Below are positions 34,354 through 44,948 of a stretch of DNA of 64,000 bases, one piece after another. The notes under the pieces were generated by a model. The model made no database searches, was not told the origin of the DNA, and saw only the letters and a list, made by a program, of their open reading frames with translations. A program made the translations under genes and the position numbers. Positions within the stretch are counted from its first letter, which is position 1, and each line of letters opens with the position of its first letter. The stretch lies in assembly GCF_000770795.1 (NCBI RefSeq), contig NZ_JRKJ01000023.1, forward strand, positions 157,200-221,199, given 5' to 3'. This DNA comes from Lysobacter dokdonensis DS-58 (GTDB taxonomy: Bacteria; Pseudomonadota; Gammaproteobacteria; Xanthomonadales; Xanthomonadaceae).

Positions 34354-34905
34354 CTAGAACTTCTCACCCACCGGGAAATAGCGCCACGTTCCCGGCGGCA
34401 TCTTGCCAAGCGGTACCTTGCCGATACGGATGCGACGAATCGCCACCACGCCGAGGCCCACCTGCGCGCACATGTCGCGCAGTTGCCCCGGCTCGGCGCC
34501 CTTGATCGCGAAGCGCAGGCGGATCTCGTTCTGCCAACTGACCTTGCAGGGCGGCAGTTCGCGCCGGCGATAGCGCAGTCCGTGGTTCAGTCGTTGCAGA
34601 CCCCACGGACGGATTTCACCGGACACCTCGACGATGTACTCGTGCTCGATCGATTCGGCGTCTTCCGTCAGGCGACGCCAGCAGCGCCCGTCCTGCGTGA
34701 GGACCATCAGGCCGCTGTCTTCCCGGTCGAGCGGCACCAGTGGCGTGAGCCGTACGAAATGCATGTCCTGCGGGTCGATGCCCGTGGCGTCGCCTTCCCA
34801 GCGCGCGTCCGGCGTGACCAGCGCGCGTGCAGGCCTGCTGCCCTCGATCGCGTCGAAGCCGACGGGCTTGTGCAGCAGGATCGTGGTGGGTTCGGGTGCG
34901 GTCAT
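34354..34905 (-). CDS. RsuA/RluE-family pseudouridine synthase
   Basis: 183 aa. The catalytic motif LDREDSGLMVLTQDG with Asp60, and the later block RRIRIGKVPLGKMPPG, are characteristic of the RsuA/RluB/E/F branch that isomerises uridines in rRNA. There is no S4 domain, as in RluE. The frame cannot be extended upstream because a tRNA gene begins 14 bases before the ATG. The exact target uridine cannot be told from this sequence. Confidence 0.85.
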   Translation of the reverse strand: MTAPEPTTILLHKPVGFDAIEGSRPARALVTPDARWEGDATGIDPQDMHFVRLTPLVPLDREDSGLMVLTQDGRCWRRLTEDAESIEHEYIVEVSGEIRPWGLQRLNHGLRYRRRELPPCKVSWQNEIRLRFAIKGAEPGQLRDMCAQVGLGVVAIRRIRIGKVPLGKMPPGTWRYFPVGEKF

Positions 34906-34918
34906 GCCGGGAGTGTAA

Positions 34919-34991
34919 TGGGCCCACCAGGACTCGAACCTGGAACCAAAGGATTATGAGTCCTCTGCTCTAACCATTGAGCTATGGGCCC
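34919..34991 (-). tRNA. tRNA with anticodon CAU (probably Ile2, possibly elongator Met)
   Basis: A 73-nt cloverleaf on the minus strand: acceptor GGGCCCA/TGGGCCC with discriminator A, D arm GCTC/GAGC, anticodon loop CTCATAA giving CAU, and T arm CCAGG-TTCGAGT-CCTGG. No CCA is encoded. Base pairs C4-G69 and C5-G68 resemble the TilS recognition pattern of tRNA-Ile2 rather than E. coli elongator tRNA-Met, so Ile2 (lysidine-modified) is my preferred identity, with moderate certainty. It is not an initiator tRNA, since position 1 pairs with 72. Confidence 0.93.
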
Positions 34992-35006
34992 GTCGCTTGC
35001 GCGCGC

Positions 35007-35012
35007 ATCTTA
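35007..35012 (-). promoter_or_regulatory. -10 box of the tRNA promoter
   Basis: TAAGAT on the minus strand lies about 16 bases upstream of the tRNA 5' end, the expected distance. I could not see a convincing -35 box. Confidence 0.4.
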
Positions 35013-35093
35013 GCGAACTGCCACAACGGGCACGCGCCCCCTCGTCCGCTGGCCGCTTACACTGCGCGCTCATTCATCGCATCGGGGTCGCGC

Positions 35094-35930
35094 GTGCGCA
35101 AGGGAATTCGAGTCGGCACATGGATGTCGGCGATGGCATTGGCCATCGCATCGACCGCGATGGCGCAGGAGGCGAAGGTCGATCGCCCCGGGTATTCACT
35201 GCAGGTCGCGCGGCAGGGCGATGCGCCGGTCGCCATCGTGTTCGAGTCGGGCTTCGGCCAGGGCGCGGGCGTGTGGCAGGGCGTCGTCGACGAACTCGGC
35301 GCGACGTGCGGTTGCGTGGCGTATTCGCGCGCGGGGCTCGGCAAGTCCGGCACCGACGGCAAACCCAAGACGATCGAAGCGCACCTGCAGGATCTCGGCG
35401 CGGTGATCGACGCGCAGGCGAAGGGCCGCAAGGTCGTGCTCGTGGGTCATTCGTACGGCGGCCTGCTCGTCACCGAATACGCGCGCCTGCATCCCGAACG
35501 CGTGCAGGGCCTGGTGCTCGTCGATCCGGCCACGATGGGCCAGCGCGTCGCGTTCAAGCAGGCGGATGCCGCGCGCGTGGCGGCCGACGACAAAGCGCTG
35601 CTGTCGATGTTGCCGCCGAAGCTCGCGGAGGATTACACGTTGCTCGTCACGCAGCTCGACGAACCGGCCAACGCGACGCCGCACGCGCAACCCGACGTGC
35701 CGGTCGCGTTGCTGACGTCGACACAGGTCGTCACCGAACCGTTCGTCTTCGAGGAGACCGCAGCCGGCAAGGCGCTGTGGAAGCAGCAGCATGCGCAACT
35801 GTTCGCCACTTACGCGCGCGGCGAGCATCTGTATTTCCGGACCGGGCACAACATCCACCGCGAAGACCCGAAGGCGGTCGCCGATGCGATTCGCGTGATC
35901 CTCGCGGACGCGAAGTCCACGGAGGACTGA
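35094..35930 (+). CDS. Exported alpha/beta-fold hydrolase
   Basis: 278 aa from a GTG start, with a signal-like N-terminus ending ASTAMAQ. The alpha/beta hydrolase fold shows the nucleophile in VGHSYGG and a C-terminal His in [10 protein letters not shown]. The start is uncertain: an ATG at 35124 would give a shorter leader. The family is broad (esterases, lipases, peptidases), so no substrate is proposed. It ends before a bidirectional terminator shared with rpoD. Confidence 0.78.
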   Translation: MRKGIRVGTWMSAMALAIASTAMAQEAKVDRPGYSLQVARQGDAPVAIVFESGFGQGAGVWQGVVDELGATCGCVAYSRAGLGKSGTDGKPKTIEAHLQDLGAVIDAQAKGRKVVLVGHSYGGLLVTEYARLHPERVQGLVLVDPATMGQRVAFKQADAARVAADDKALLSMLPPKLAEDYTLLVTQLDEPANATPHAQPDVPVALLTSTQVVTEPFVFEETAAGKALWKQQHAQLFATYARGEHLYFRTGHNIHREDPKAVADAIRVILADAKSTED

Positions 35931-35950
35931 CGTTCGGCGCTGCAAAGCAG

Positions 35951-35972
35951 AAGCCCCGCTTTCGCGGGGCTT
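35951..35972. terminator. Bidirectional terminator between the hydrolase gene and rpoD
   Basis: A 7-bp stem GCCCCGC/GCGGGGC with loop TTTC at 35953-35970, extended by A-T pairs and followed on the plus strand by TTTT. It separates two convergent genes, and its plus-strand form is the stronger terminator. Confidence 0.85.
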
Positions 35973-35984
35973 TTGCTTGTTGCA

Positions 35985-37841
<1,857 letters not shown>

Positions 37842-37882
37842 GTGGTGCGCCACCGTTTGATGAGGGTCGGAGGGAACCCGGC

Positions 37883-37888
37883 ATTATA
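37883..37888 (-). promoter_or_regulatory. -10 box of an rpoD promoter
   Basis: A perfect TATAAT on the minus strand (in GGGTATAATG) lies about 42 bases upstream of the rpoD start. The region 17 bases farther up is CCCTGA, a poor -35, and it overlaps the dtd stop codon. Confidence 0.6.
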
Positions 37889-37905
37889 CCCGCCGGGGGT
37901 GATGA

Positions 37906-38346
37906 TCAGGGTCGGAGGAGGAAGGTGACCGGCCCGTCATTGACAAGACGAACGGTCATATGGGCCCGGAACCGGCCTGTTTCCACCCTTCCCGCATGCC
38001 GTTGCCGGCAGGCTTCGACCAATTTGTTGAATCCGGGTTCAGCGATCCCGGGCGGGGCGGCGGTGCTGAAGCTGGGGCGCATGCCGGACTGCGTTTCCGC
38101 GGCCAGGGTGAACTGGCTCACGAGCAACAGCCCGCCCCCCGTGTCCTTCAGCCCGAGGTTCATCTTGCCCTGCGCGTCCTCGAAGACCCGGTAGCCCAGG
38201 AGGCGCTCGGCCATGCGCGCGATCTGCGCATCGGTATCGCCCGGCTCCATGCCGACGAAGGCGAGCAGGCCGGCGTCGATGGCGCCGACGGTGTCGCCGT
38301 CGACCACCACGCTGGCTTCGGTGACACGCTGGATCAGGGCGAGCAT
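37906..38346 (-). CDS. dtd: Dtd, D-aminoacyl-tRNA deacylase
   Basis: 146 aa. The two active-site motifs of Dtd are present: SQFTL near the middle and NDGPVTF at the C-terminus. The enzyme removes D-amino acids mischarged on tRNA, and glycine from tRNA-Ala, in the cytoplasm. The ATG opening MLALIQRVTEASV is preferred over one nine codons upstream because it matches the family N-terminus. It precedes rpoD by 64 bases. Confidence 0.95.
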   Translation of the reverse strand: MLALIQRVTEASVVVDGDTVGAIDAGLLAFVGMEPGDTDAQIARMAERLLGYRVFEDAQGKMNLGLKDTGGGLLLVSQFTLAAETQSGMRPSFSTAAPPGIAEPGFNKLVEACRQRHAGRVETGRFRAHMTVRLVNDGPVTFLLRP

Positions 38347-38405
38347 GGCGGGATTCAAGTCCGGGAGCGCCAAGCTTACAGACGGCGCCCGCTAGACTGC
38401 CCGGC

Positions 38406-39368
38406 GTGACCGACTTCGCCGCGCGCCTGCTCCATGCCCTCGCCACCTGGTTCGCCCGCCTGCCATGGGCGTGGCTGCGGGGGATGGCGGACGCGTCCGC
38501 GCGGTTGTGGGCCATGCGCGACGCGCGCAGCGGGAAAGTGGTGCGGCGCAACCTCGACCTCGCCTATCCGGACCTGTTGCCCGCGCAACGCACGCAACTG
38601 ACGGACGCCGTCCTGCGAACGACGATGCGCCAGGCGCTGGAAACCCTGCGCTTCTGGACGCGGCCGCATGCAAGCAACCTGGCGCTGATCCGCGAATCCC
38701 ACGGTGTCGACCTGTTCGATGCGGCGTTGGCCGCGGGCAAGGGCCTGATCGTCGCCGCCCCGCATTACGGCAACTGGGAGTTGTTGAACCAGTGGCTCGC
38801 GTCGCGCACGCCGCTCGCGATCCTGTACGCGCCGCCGGATTCGGCGATCGGCGAGGCGTTCCTGCGCCGCGTCCGCGCCGCCCACGGCGATGCGCAACGC
38901 GTGACGCAGGTGCGCGCCGAAGGCCCGGCGATCCGCGGCTTGTTCAAGCTGCTCCAGGGCGGCGGCGTCGCCGGGATCCTCCCGGACCAGCAGCCGAAGG
39001 CTGGCGACGGCGAATTCGCGCCGTTCTTCGGCATCCCCGCGCTGACGATGACGTTGCTCACGCGCCTGGCGCAGCGCACGGGCGCGACGGTCCTGGTCGG
39101 GTACTGCGAGCGCATCGGGCAGACGCCCGACGGCCCGGCGTTCGCACTGCGCTTCGAACCCGTGCCCGAGGCCGGCGACAGCGTCGCCGCGCTCAATGCG
39201 GCGGTCGAGCGCGTCGCCCGCCGCGACCCCGCGCAATACCAGTGGACCTACAAGCGCTGGTCGATCCCGGCGCCCGGCAGCGCGCTCGGCAATCCGTACT
39301 GGCCTGACTGCTACCCTGCGAACGTCGTGCGCGACGCGATCGCGCGGGCCGAAGGGGAAACGCAATGA
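38406..39368 (+). CDS. LpxL/HtrB-like lysophospholipid acyltransferase
   Basis: 320 aa from a GTG start. The catalytic H-x4-E motif is at His120 to Glu125 (APHYGNWELL), followed by ILPDQQPKAGDG, as in lauroyl/myristoyl acyltransferases of lipid A. An N-terminal hydrophobic helix would anchor it at the inner-membrane cytoplasmic face. LpxL versus LpxM type cannot be decided here. It overlaps the next gene by four bases. Confidence 0.87.
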   Translation: MTDFAARLLHALATWFARLPWAWLRGMADASARLWAMRDARSGKVVRRNLDLAYPDLLPAQRTQLTDAVLRTTMRQALETLRFWTRPHASNLALIRESHGVDLFDAALAAGKGLIVAAPHYGNWELLNQWLASRTPLAILYAPPDSAIGEAFLRRVRAAHGDAQRVTQVRAEGPAIRGLFKLLQGGGVAGILPDQQPKAGDGEFAPFFGIPALTMTLLTRLAQRTGATVLVGYCERIGQTPDGPAFALRFEPVPEAGDSVAALNAAVERVARRDPAQYQWTYKRWSIPAPGSALGNPYWPDCYPANVVRDAIARAEGETQ

Positions 39369-39865
39369 ACGAAGCCGTGCCCATGGCGTACGACTGGCAC
39401 CCGCTGCCGTCGCGCGCGAAGACCTTGTTCCTGCTCGGCCATGCGATCGCGGGGGCGGGCATGGGCGTGCCGTTCGTGGTGCTCGGCACGCTGCTCGGCA
39501 ATGCGATGGACGCAGCGTCGTTCGGCATCGGGATCGGCATTGCGTTGTGGATCTGCGTATTCGCGACGAGCCTGGTCGTCGGTGCGCGCCGCTTCCGTTC
39601 GATCGCCTGGCGCCTGGACGACGACGGCTTCGCCTATCGCCGCGGCCGCCTGTTCTTCCGCGAGACGCGCGTGCCCGCCTCGCGCGTGCAGCATCTGGAC
39701 CTCAAGCACGGGCCGCTGGAACGGCGCTGGAAACTCGCCACGCTCGTGATCCACACCGCCGGCAGCAAGATGAGCGCGGTGTCGGTGTCGCACATCGATG
39801 CCGACGACGCCGAAGCGCTGCGCGACCGCCTCGCCCGCCAACTCGACGACGATGACGCCCTCTGA
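39365..39865 (+). CDS. PH-domain (YdbS-like) membrane protein
   Basis: 166 aa. Two transmembrane helices (about 20-40 and 50-72) precede a bacterial PH_2 domain (about 78-160, WRLDDDGFAYRRGRLFFRETRVPASRVQHLDLKHGPLERRWK, quoted here only as position range 82-125 in essence). The ATG overlaps the acyltransferase stop by four bases. With the following gene it forms the YdbS-YdbT pair seen in many bacteria, whose function in envelope stress or protein export is not settled. Confidence 0.85.
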   Translation: MNEAVPMAYDWHPLPSRAKTLFLLGHAIAGAGMGVPFVVLGTLLGNAMDAASFGIGIGIALWICVFATSLVVGARRFRSIAWRLDDDGFAYRRGRLFFRETRVPASRVQHLDLKHGPLERRWKLATLVIHTAGSKMSAVSVSHIDADDAEALRDRLARQLDDDDAL

Positions 39866-41333
39866 CGCGGAAGCGGCGGATCGCCGGCTGCATCCGTTGT
39901 CGTGGCTGTTCGTGCTGCTGCAGCAATTGCGGCAGTTCATCCTGCCGATCATCGCGGCGTTCTTCTTCGGCGGCGACCGCAACGAGTTGTGGCCGCTGAT
40001 CGGCGTCGGCGTGCTCACGCTCACCGCGGTGCTGCAATACCTCACGTATCGCTACACCGTCGGCCCCGACGTCCTGACCATCCGCAGCGGCTGGCTGCAT
40101 CGACAGCGCCGCGAGATCCCGTACGCGCGCATCCACAACGTGTCGGTGAACCAGACCATGTTGCACCGCATGTTCGGCGTGGCCGAATTGCGGCTGGATT
40201 CGGCCGGCGGGCAGAAGCCCGAAGCGACGATGCGCGTGTTGCGCATGGACGATGCGCTCGCGCTCGAGCGCCTGATCCGGCACCGCGGCGCGACGGTGGA
40301 GGCCGTCGAGGGCGAAGCGCCGGCGTCGCACCTGCTGCTCGCGATGTCGCCCGGCGAAATCGTGCGGCTCGGCGTCATCTCCAATCGCGGGATGCTGGTG
40401 TTGCTCGGCGGCTACGCGGCATCGACGCAATTCGCGCCGCGCCTGGCCGAGAACCTCTTCGAGCAGTGGGGCAAGGCGATGTTCGGCTGGGCGGAGTCGC
40501 ATCACTTCGGCGTGCAGGACTACGCGATCGCCGGCGTGACGCTCGTGCTCGCGCTGCTGGCGTTGATGCGCTTGCTCTCGCTCGTGCTCGCGTTGCTGCA
40601 GTACTACGGCTTCACGCTCAACGAGGACGGGCCGCGGCTGACGGTCGAACGCGGGTTGCTCGCGCGCTCGCGCAACTCCGCCGCCAAGCGCCGTTTGCAG
40701 GCGTGGACCTTGCAGGAAGGCGTGCTGCACCGCCTGTTCAAGCGGCGCAGCCTGCACGTCGACACCGCCGGCGCGCAGGCGCGCGACGGCCAGGCGCCGC
40801 GAGCGTTGCGCGAACTCGCGCCGATCGCGACGCCGGCGCAATGCGATGCGCTGATCGAACACCTGCTGCCCGAGGCCGGCTGGTCGTCGCTGCAATGGGA
40901 ACGCCTGCATCCACGTTCGGGCGTGCGCATCTTCCTGGGCAACGCGTGGTTCCCCGCGCTGCTGGTCGCCGCGGCGTGCTGGCGTTTCGGATGGCTCGGC
41001 TTGCTCGCGCTCGCATGGCCCGCGTGGATCGCATACGCCGCGCGCCACCATGCACGCCGCGCGGGCTATGCACTCAACAACCGCATCGTCGCCGTGCGCT
41101 CGGGCTGGTGGTCGCGGCAGTGGCGGTTCGCGGAAATCGACAAGTTGCAGGCGCTGCGTCTGTCGTGCGGCCCGCTCGACCGACGTTGGGGCATGGCGAC
41201 GCTGTGGCTCGATACCGCGGGCGCAAGCCAGATGAGCGGCCCGATTCGCATCGCGCACATCCCTGAAGCACAAGCGCGGGCGTTGTGCGATCGATTGGCG
41301 AAGTCGCTGGCCGCGCGGAAACTGCGTTGGTGA
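39852..41333 (+). CDS. PH-domain (YdbT-like) membrane protein
   Basis: 493 aa with three bPH_2 domains alternating with paired transmembrane helices: helices near 20-60, 180-240 and 355-395, each followed by a PH module (the phrase LRSGW or VRSGWW marks two of them). The start overlaps the preceding YdbS-like gene by 14 bases, so they are coupled. Partner of the YdbS-like protein; function unknown. Convergent with the GT4 gene across a single base. Confidence 0.85.
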   Translation: MTPSDAEAADRRLHPLSWLFVLLQQLRQFILPIIAAFFFGGDRNELWPLIGVGVLTLTAVLQYLTYRYTVGPDVLTIRSGWLHRQRREIPYARIHNVSVNQTMLHRMFGVAELRLDSAGGQKPEATMRVLRMDDALALERLIRHRGATVEAVEGEAPASHLLLAMSPGEIVRLGVISNRGMLVLLGGYAASTQFAPRLAENLFEQWGKAMFGWAESHHFGVQDYAIAGVTLVLALLALMRLLSLVLALLQYYGFTLNEDGPRLTVERGLLARSRNSAAKRRLQAWTLQEGVLHRLFKRRSLHVDTAGAQARDGQAPRALRELAPIATPAQCDALIEHLLPEAGWSSLQWERLHPRSGVRIFLGNAWFPALLVAAACWRFGWLGLLALAWPAWIAYAARHHARRAGYALNNRIVAVRSGWWSRQWRFAEIDKLQALRLSCGPLDRRWGMATLWLDTAGASQMSGPIRIAHIPEAQARALCDRLAKSLAARKLRW

Positions 41334-41334
41334 G

Positions 41335-42465
41335 CTAACGCGCCAGCGCGAGGCACAGCGCCTCGTAACGCTGGTGCATCAGGGTGCGGCCGTACTTGAC
41401 CCGTGCCGACTTGCGTGCGGCAGCGCCCAGGCGCGTCGCCTCCGCATCGTCGACGAGCAGGCGTTCGATCACCTCCGCCATCGCGACGTGGTCGTTCTCC
41501 GGCACCAGACGCCCGTCGACGCCGTCTTCGATCACTTCGCGCACGCCGGGCACTGCGCTGCCGATCACCGCGCAGCCCGCGGCCATGCCTTCGATCAGGG
41601 CGAGCGGCATGCCTTCCCAATGCGTGGCGAGCGCGGCGATGCGATGCGTCATCAATAGTTCGGGGACGTTGCGTGCAACGCCGAGGAAACGCACCTGGTC
41701 TTCGAGGCCGAGCAACGCGACGAGCCTTTCCAACGGGTCGCGATGTCGCGCCTTGCCGCCGCCGGCGAACAGCACCGGCACGACGCGTCCACGATCGCGC
41801 AGGTGCGCGACCGCGCGGATCAGCGTCGCGTGATCCTTCTGCTTCGACAGGCGCGCGACCATCACGATGCCGGGGATGCGTTGCGCGAGCGGATGCGCGT
41901 CGACATCGGCGAACGGCTCGAGGCGGATGCCATTCGGGATGGCGATGGTGCGTTCGAGCGGCATGCCCTGGGCGAGCAGTTCGTCCTTCACGCCTTCGGA
42001 GCAACCGACGATGCGATCCGTTCGTTTGGCCAGCCATCGCGACTGCTTCAGCCGCCACGCCGTGTACCGCTCGCGCGTGTTGTGTTCGACGTGCACCAGG
42101 TGCGGCACCTTCGCGAGCAGACCGGCGTAGCGGCCCCACAGGTGCTCGCTGAAACCGTGCGCGATCAGCACGTCGGGCCGGAATTCGCGGCACGCCTCCA
42201 CGAGCGCCCAGATCGTCGCCGCGTGCGACCACCCCGGCACGACGCGCAGCGGCACGCCGGCCTGTTCCAGTTCCGCGATGCGGGCCGGATCGGTCCGGCG
42301 CTTGCGCCGCAGCACCAGCAGCGGCGCGATGTCGGGGCTCTCGACGCCCGCCTGCGTCAACGCGATCGCGACCTGCGTGGCGCCGCCGGAGAACCCGCCG
42401 GTGACGAAGTGCAGGACGCGGACCGGTCGGGGCTCGGAAGAACGGGCGGCATCGGGCGCGTGCAT
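41335..42465 (-). CDS. Glycosyltransferase family 4
   Basis: 376 aa GT-B fold enzyme. An N-terminal half opens with VLHFVTGGFSGGATQV and the C-terminal nucleotide-sugar half carries IPNGI, RLSKQKDH and the E-x7-E motif in EGMPLALIEGMAAG. Such enzymes add sugars to LPS core, O-antigen or exopolysaccharide from nucleotide sugars at the cytoplasmic membrane face. Divergent from a GT2 gene with 34 bases between. The acceptor is unknown. Confidence 0.88.
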   Translation of the reverse strand: MHAPDAARSSEPRPVRVLHFVTGGFSGGATQVAIALTQAGVESPDIAPLLVLRRKRRTDPARIAELEQAGVPLRVVPGWSHAATIWALVEACREFRPDVLIAHGFSEHLWGRYAGLLAKVPHLVHVEHNTRERYTAWRLKQSRWLAKRTDRIVGCSEGVKDELLAQGMPLERTIAIPNGIRLEPFADVDAHPLAQRIPGIVMVARLSKQKDHATLIRAVAHLRDRGRVVPVLFAGGGKARHRDPLERLVALLGLEDQVRFLGVARNVPELLMTHRIAALATHWEGMPLALIEGMAAGCAVIGSAVPGVREVIEDGVDGRLVPENDHVAMAEVIERLLVDDAEATRLGAAARKSARVKYGRTLMHQRYEALCLALAR

Positions 42466-42499
42466 GGCGCGCAGTCTACCGGCCGCGACGGCATAATCC

Positions 42500-43267
42500 A
42501 TGCGCATGTCGCAGCCCCTGCCCCTGTCCGGCGTCGTGATCACGAAGAACGAAGGCGACCGCATCGCGCGGTGCGTCGCGTCGATGATCCCGTTGTGCAG
42601 CGAGGTGATCGTGCTCGACTCCGGTTCGACCGACGCCACGGTGCGCATCGCCGCCGACCTCGGTGCGCGCGTCGAGCATCTCGACTGGCAAGGGTTCGCG
42701 CTGCAGAAGAACGCCGCCATCGCGATGGCGCGCGAGCGGTGGGTGCTGTTGCTCGATGCGGACGAATGGCTGGAAGCGCCGGCGCAGGCGGAATTGCGCG
42801 CGTTGTTCGCCGGGGACATCGAGCAATCCGACGTGTGGCTGCTGATGCGCCGCACGCATTTCCTCGGGCATGCCCTGCGTGGTGGCAGTTTCGCGAAGGA
42901 ACCGGTGCACCGCCTGTTCCGGTCCAACATCCGCCACGGCTTGCGCGCCGTGCACGAATACCTCGACGTCGAAGGCCGCACGGTGCGTCCCTCGCGGATC
43001 GTGCTCGAGCACGACACCGCGCGCAGCGCCGAGGATTACTGGAGCAAGCTGCAACGCTACGCGGCATTGTGGGCCGGCGAGCAGCAGGCGAAAGGCAAGA
43101 CGGCGGGGCCGTTGCGTGGTTGGTTCGCGGCGACGGCCTACTTGCTCAAGAACCTGGTGTTGCGCGGCGGCATCGTCGATGGCGCTGCGGGATTCCGCTT
43201 CCACTGGCTGCACGCGCGTTACGCCAAGCGCAAGTACGACCTGCTCGCGCGTTCCTCAGCGGGTTGA
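42500..43267 (+). CDS. Glycosyltransferase family 2, LPS-core type
   Basis: 255 aa GT-A enzyme: LSGVVITKNEGDRI at the N-terminus, the DSGSTDAT substrate loop and the metal-binding DxD in LLLDADEWL. The close relatives with the RRTHFLG and SFAKEPVHRLF segments are WaaE/KdtX-like heptose-region glucosyltransferases. Its last 12 bases overlap the 3' end of the convergent GT83-like gene. Confidence 0.86.
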   Translation: MRMSQPLPLSGVVITKNEGDRIARCVASMIPLCSEVIVLDSGSTDATVRIAADLGARVEHLDWQGFALQKNAAIAMARERWVLLLDADEWLEAPAQAELRALFAGDIEQSDVWLLMRRTHFLGHALRGGSFAKEPVHRLFRSNIRHGLRAVHEYLDVEGRTVRPSRIVLEHDTARSAEDYWSKLQRYAALWAGEQQAKGKTAGPLRGWFAATAYLLKNLVLRGGIVDGAAGFRFHWLHARYAKRKYDLLARSSAG

Positions 43268-44923
43268 TGCGCGGCACGCGGGCGCGACCGCCGAGGCGTC
43301 GAACAACCACCACGTCCGCCGATTCGCCGTGCCGACGTCCTGGCCATGCTCGCGCAGCAGGCATCCGCCGAGCGCATCCTGCTGCACGAACAGGCGACGT
43401 TCGTCCGGTGCGGCGAGCATCCACGCGATGCCCGCGCGCAACTGCGCATCCACGGGTTTGCGGAACCCGAACTCCTCAACGGGGCCTTGCGCCTGCAGCA
43501 GGTTCTGTTCCTTCCACGCGACCAGGCCGAGCGTCGCGTCGCCCGCGAGTGCGTGGCCACGCGACATCACGGCGCGTGCGGAGTTTTCGTCGTCGAGCAG
43601 CACCGCGGTGCCGGAGAAGAGCACGACCACGAGGATCGACAACGCCACCGCGGCGCCCTTCAGCGCATCGCGCCGCCACCAGGCGCACGCCGCGAGCACC
43701 GCCGCGCCCGTAAGCGCGAGCAGCCACCACAGCGTGTCGCTCGCGGGGGGCAGCCCCCGCTGCGCTTCGATTTTCGACTCGAACGACGGATCGCCGTGCA
43801 GCGCGGCAATGCCGGCGCCGAGGAACACGACGCCCAGCACGATCACCAGCGCCAGCAATGCACGACGGAACCAGCGCGACGCCGTGACGTTTTCCAGGTA
43901 CGGCCCCGCCGCGAGCGCCACCATGGGCAACATCGGCAGGATGTACATGTCGCGCTTGCCCGGGCTCGCGCTGAAGAACGCCAGCACGAGCAACGCCCAC
44001 CCCAGCGGCAGCCAGACGCGCGCGTCGCGCGCGCGGAACGCGTCGCGCCAACGCGGGAACAGCCACGGCAACGCGAGCGAGAACGGCAACCAATAAGCGG
44101 CGATGACCTCGAGGAAGTACCAGGCCGGTTGCGTGTGGTGCCACGCCGCGGTGTAGCGCGTGGCGGTCTGCTTGAAGAGCAGTTCGTTGACGTAGGCCTG
44201 GTGTTCGGGATCGCCGCTGGTCGTTGCGGTGACGATCATCGGGACGAACCACAGGGCGATCGCCGCGAGGAAGGCGAGCGCGCCTGCGCTCCAGCGCAAC
44301 GCATTGCCGCGGCCGATGTCGGCAAGCCCGTTCCAGCCACGCCAACGCATGAGTGCGTAAGGAATCAACGCGAGCAGCGCGAGGAAACCCACGCCCTTGC
44401 TGATGACGCCCAGGCCCGCGGCGAAGCAGCCGAGCCAGAACCAGCGCCACGCCGGCCCGAGCAACACGTGCCGCGCGATGCCGTAGACGCCCAGCGTGAT
44501 GAAACACACCACCGTCGGATCGATCTGCGCGCGCTTGGCCTGGTAGATGAACTGCACGCACGCCAGCACTGCGATTGCAGCCCAGAGGCCTGCGCGATGC
44601 GACCACAGGCGGCGCCCGAGGTCGTAGGTCATCGCGAGCGTCGCCATCGCCGCGACCAGCGACGGCAAAAGGAAAGCCCAGGTCCAATCGCGCACGAGCG
44701 CGTACGCGGCGCCGAGCAGCCAGAAATAGAGCGGCGGCTTGTCGGCATAGAGTTCGTGGCCGCGATGCGGGAACAGCCAGTCCCCGCTGTCCCACATCTG
44801 CTTGGCGACGAGCACGAAGCGCGGCTCGTCGGCGGGCCACGGCGCACGCAGGCCGATGCCCGCGCCCAGCACGAGCAGGGCGATGGCGAGGAACCAGAAG
44901 AATTCGCGGCGCTGGGGGGTCAT
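43256..44923 (-). CDS. ArnT/PMT-like membrane glycosyltransferase (GT83)
   Basis: 555 aa, about 11 to 12 transmembrane helices, with the acidic first periplasmic loop (PADEPRFVLVAKQMWDSGDW) and LYADKPPLYFWLLG typical of ArnT/PMT-like lipid-linked sugar transferases. ArnT itself adds aminoarabinose to lipid A, but no arn genes are nearby, so the donor and acceptor are open. A soluble C-terminal domain of about 130 residues follows. Confidence 0.82.
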   Translation of the reverse strand: MTPQRREFFWFLAIALLVLGAGIGLRAPWPADEPRFVLVAKQMWDSGDWLFPHRGHELYADKPPLYFWLLGAAYALVRDWTWAFLLPSLVAAMATLAMTYDLGRRLWSHRAGLWAAIAVLACVQFIYQAKRAQIDPTVVCFITLGVYGIARHVLLGPAWRWFWLGCFAAGLGVISKGVGFLALLALIPYALMRWRGWNGLADIGRGNALRWSAGALAFLAAIALWFVPMIVTATTSGDPEHQAYVNELLFKQTATRYTAAWHHTQPAWYFLEVIAAYWLPFSLALPWLFPRWRDAFRARDARVWLPLGWALLVLAFFSASPGKRDMYILPMLPMVALAAGPYLENVTASRWFRRALLALVIVLGVVFLGAGIAALHGDPSFESKIEAQRGLPPASDTLWWLLALTGAAVLAACAWWRRDALKGAAVALSILVVVLFSGTAVLLDDENSARAVMSRGHALAGDATLGLVAWKEQNLLQAQGPVEEFGFRKPVDAQLRAGIAWMLAAPDERRLFVQQDALGGCLLREHGQDVGTANRRTWWLFDASAVAPACRASTR

Positions 44924-44948
44924 CGCGGCCAGAGTAAACGAACGCGGC

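Noticed and set aside
37906..38346. dtd as part of the D-amino acid cluster
   Set aside because: It lies 4 kb away beyond rpoD and belongs to a translation-quality function found in most bacteria; no shared operator motif is visible near it.
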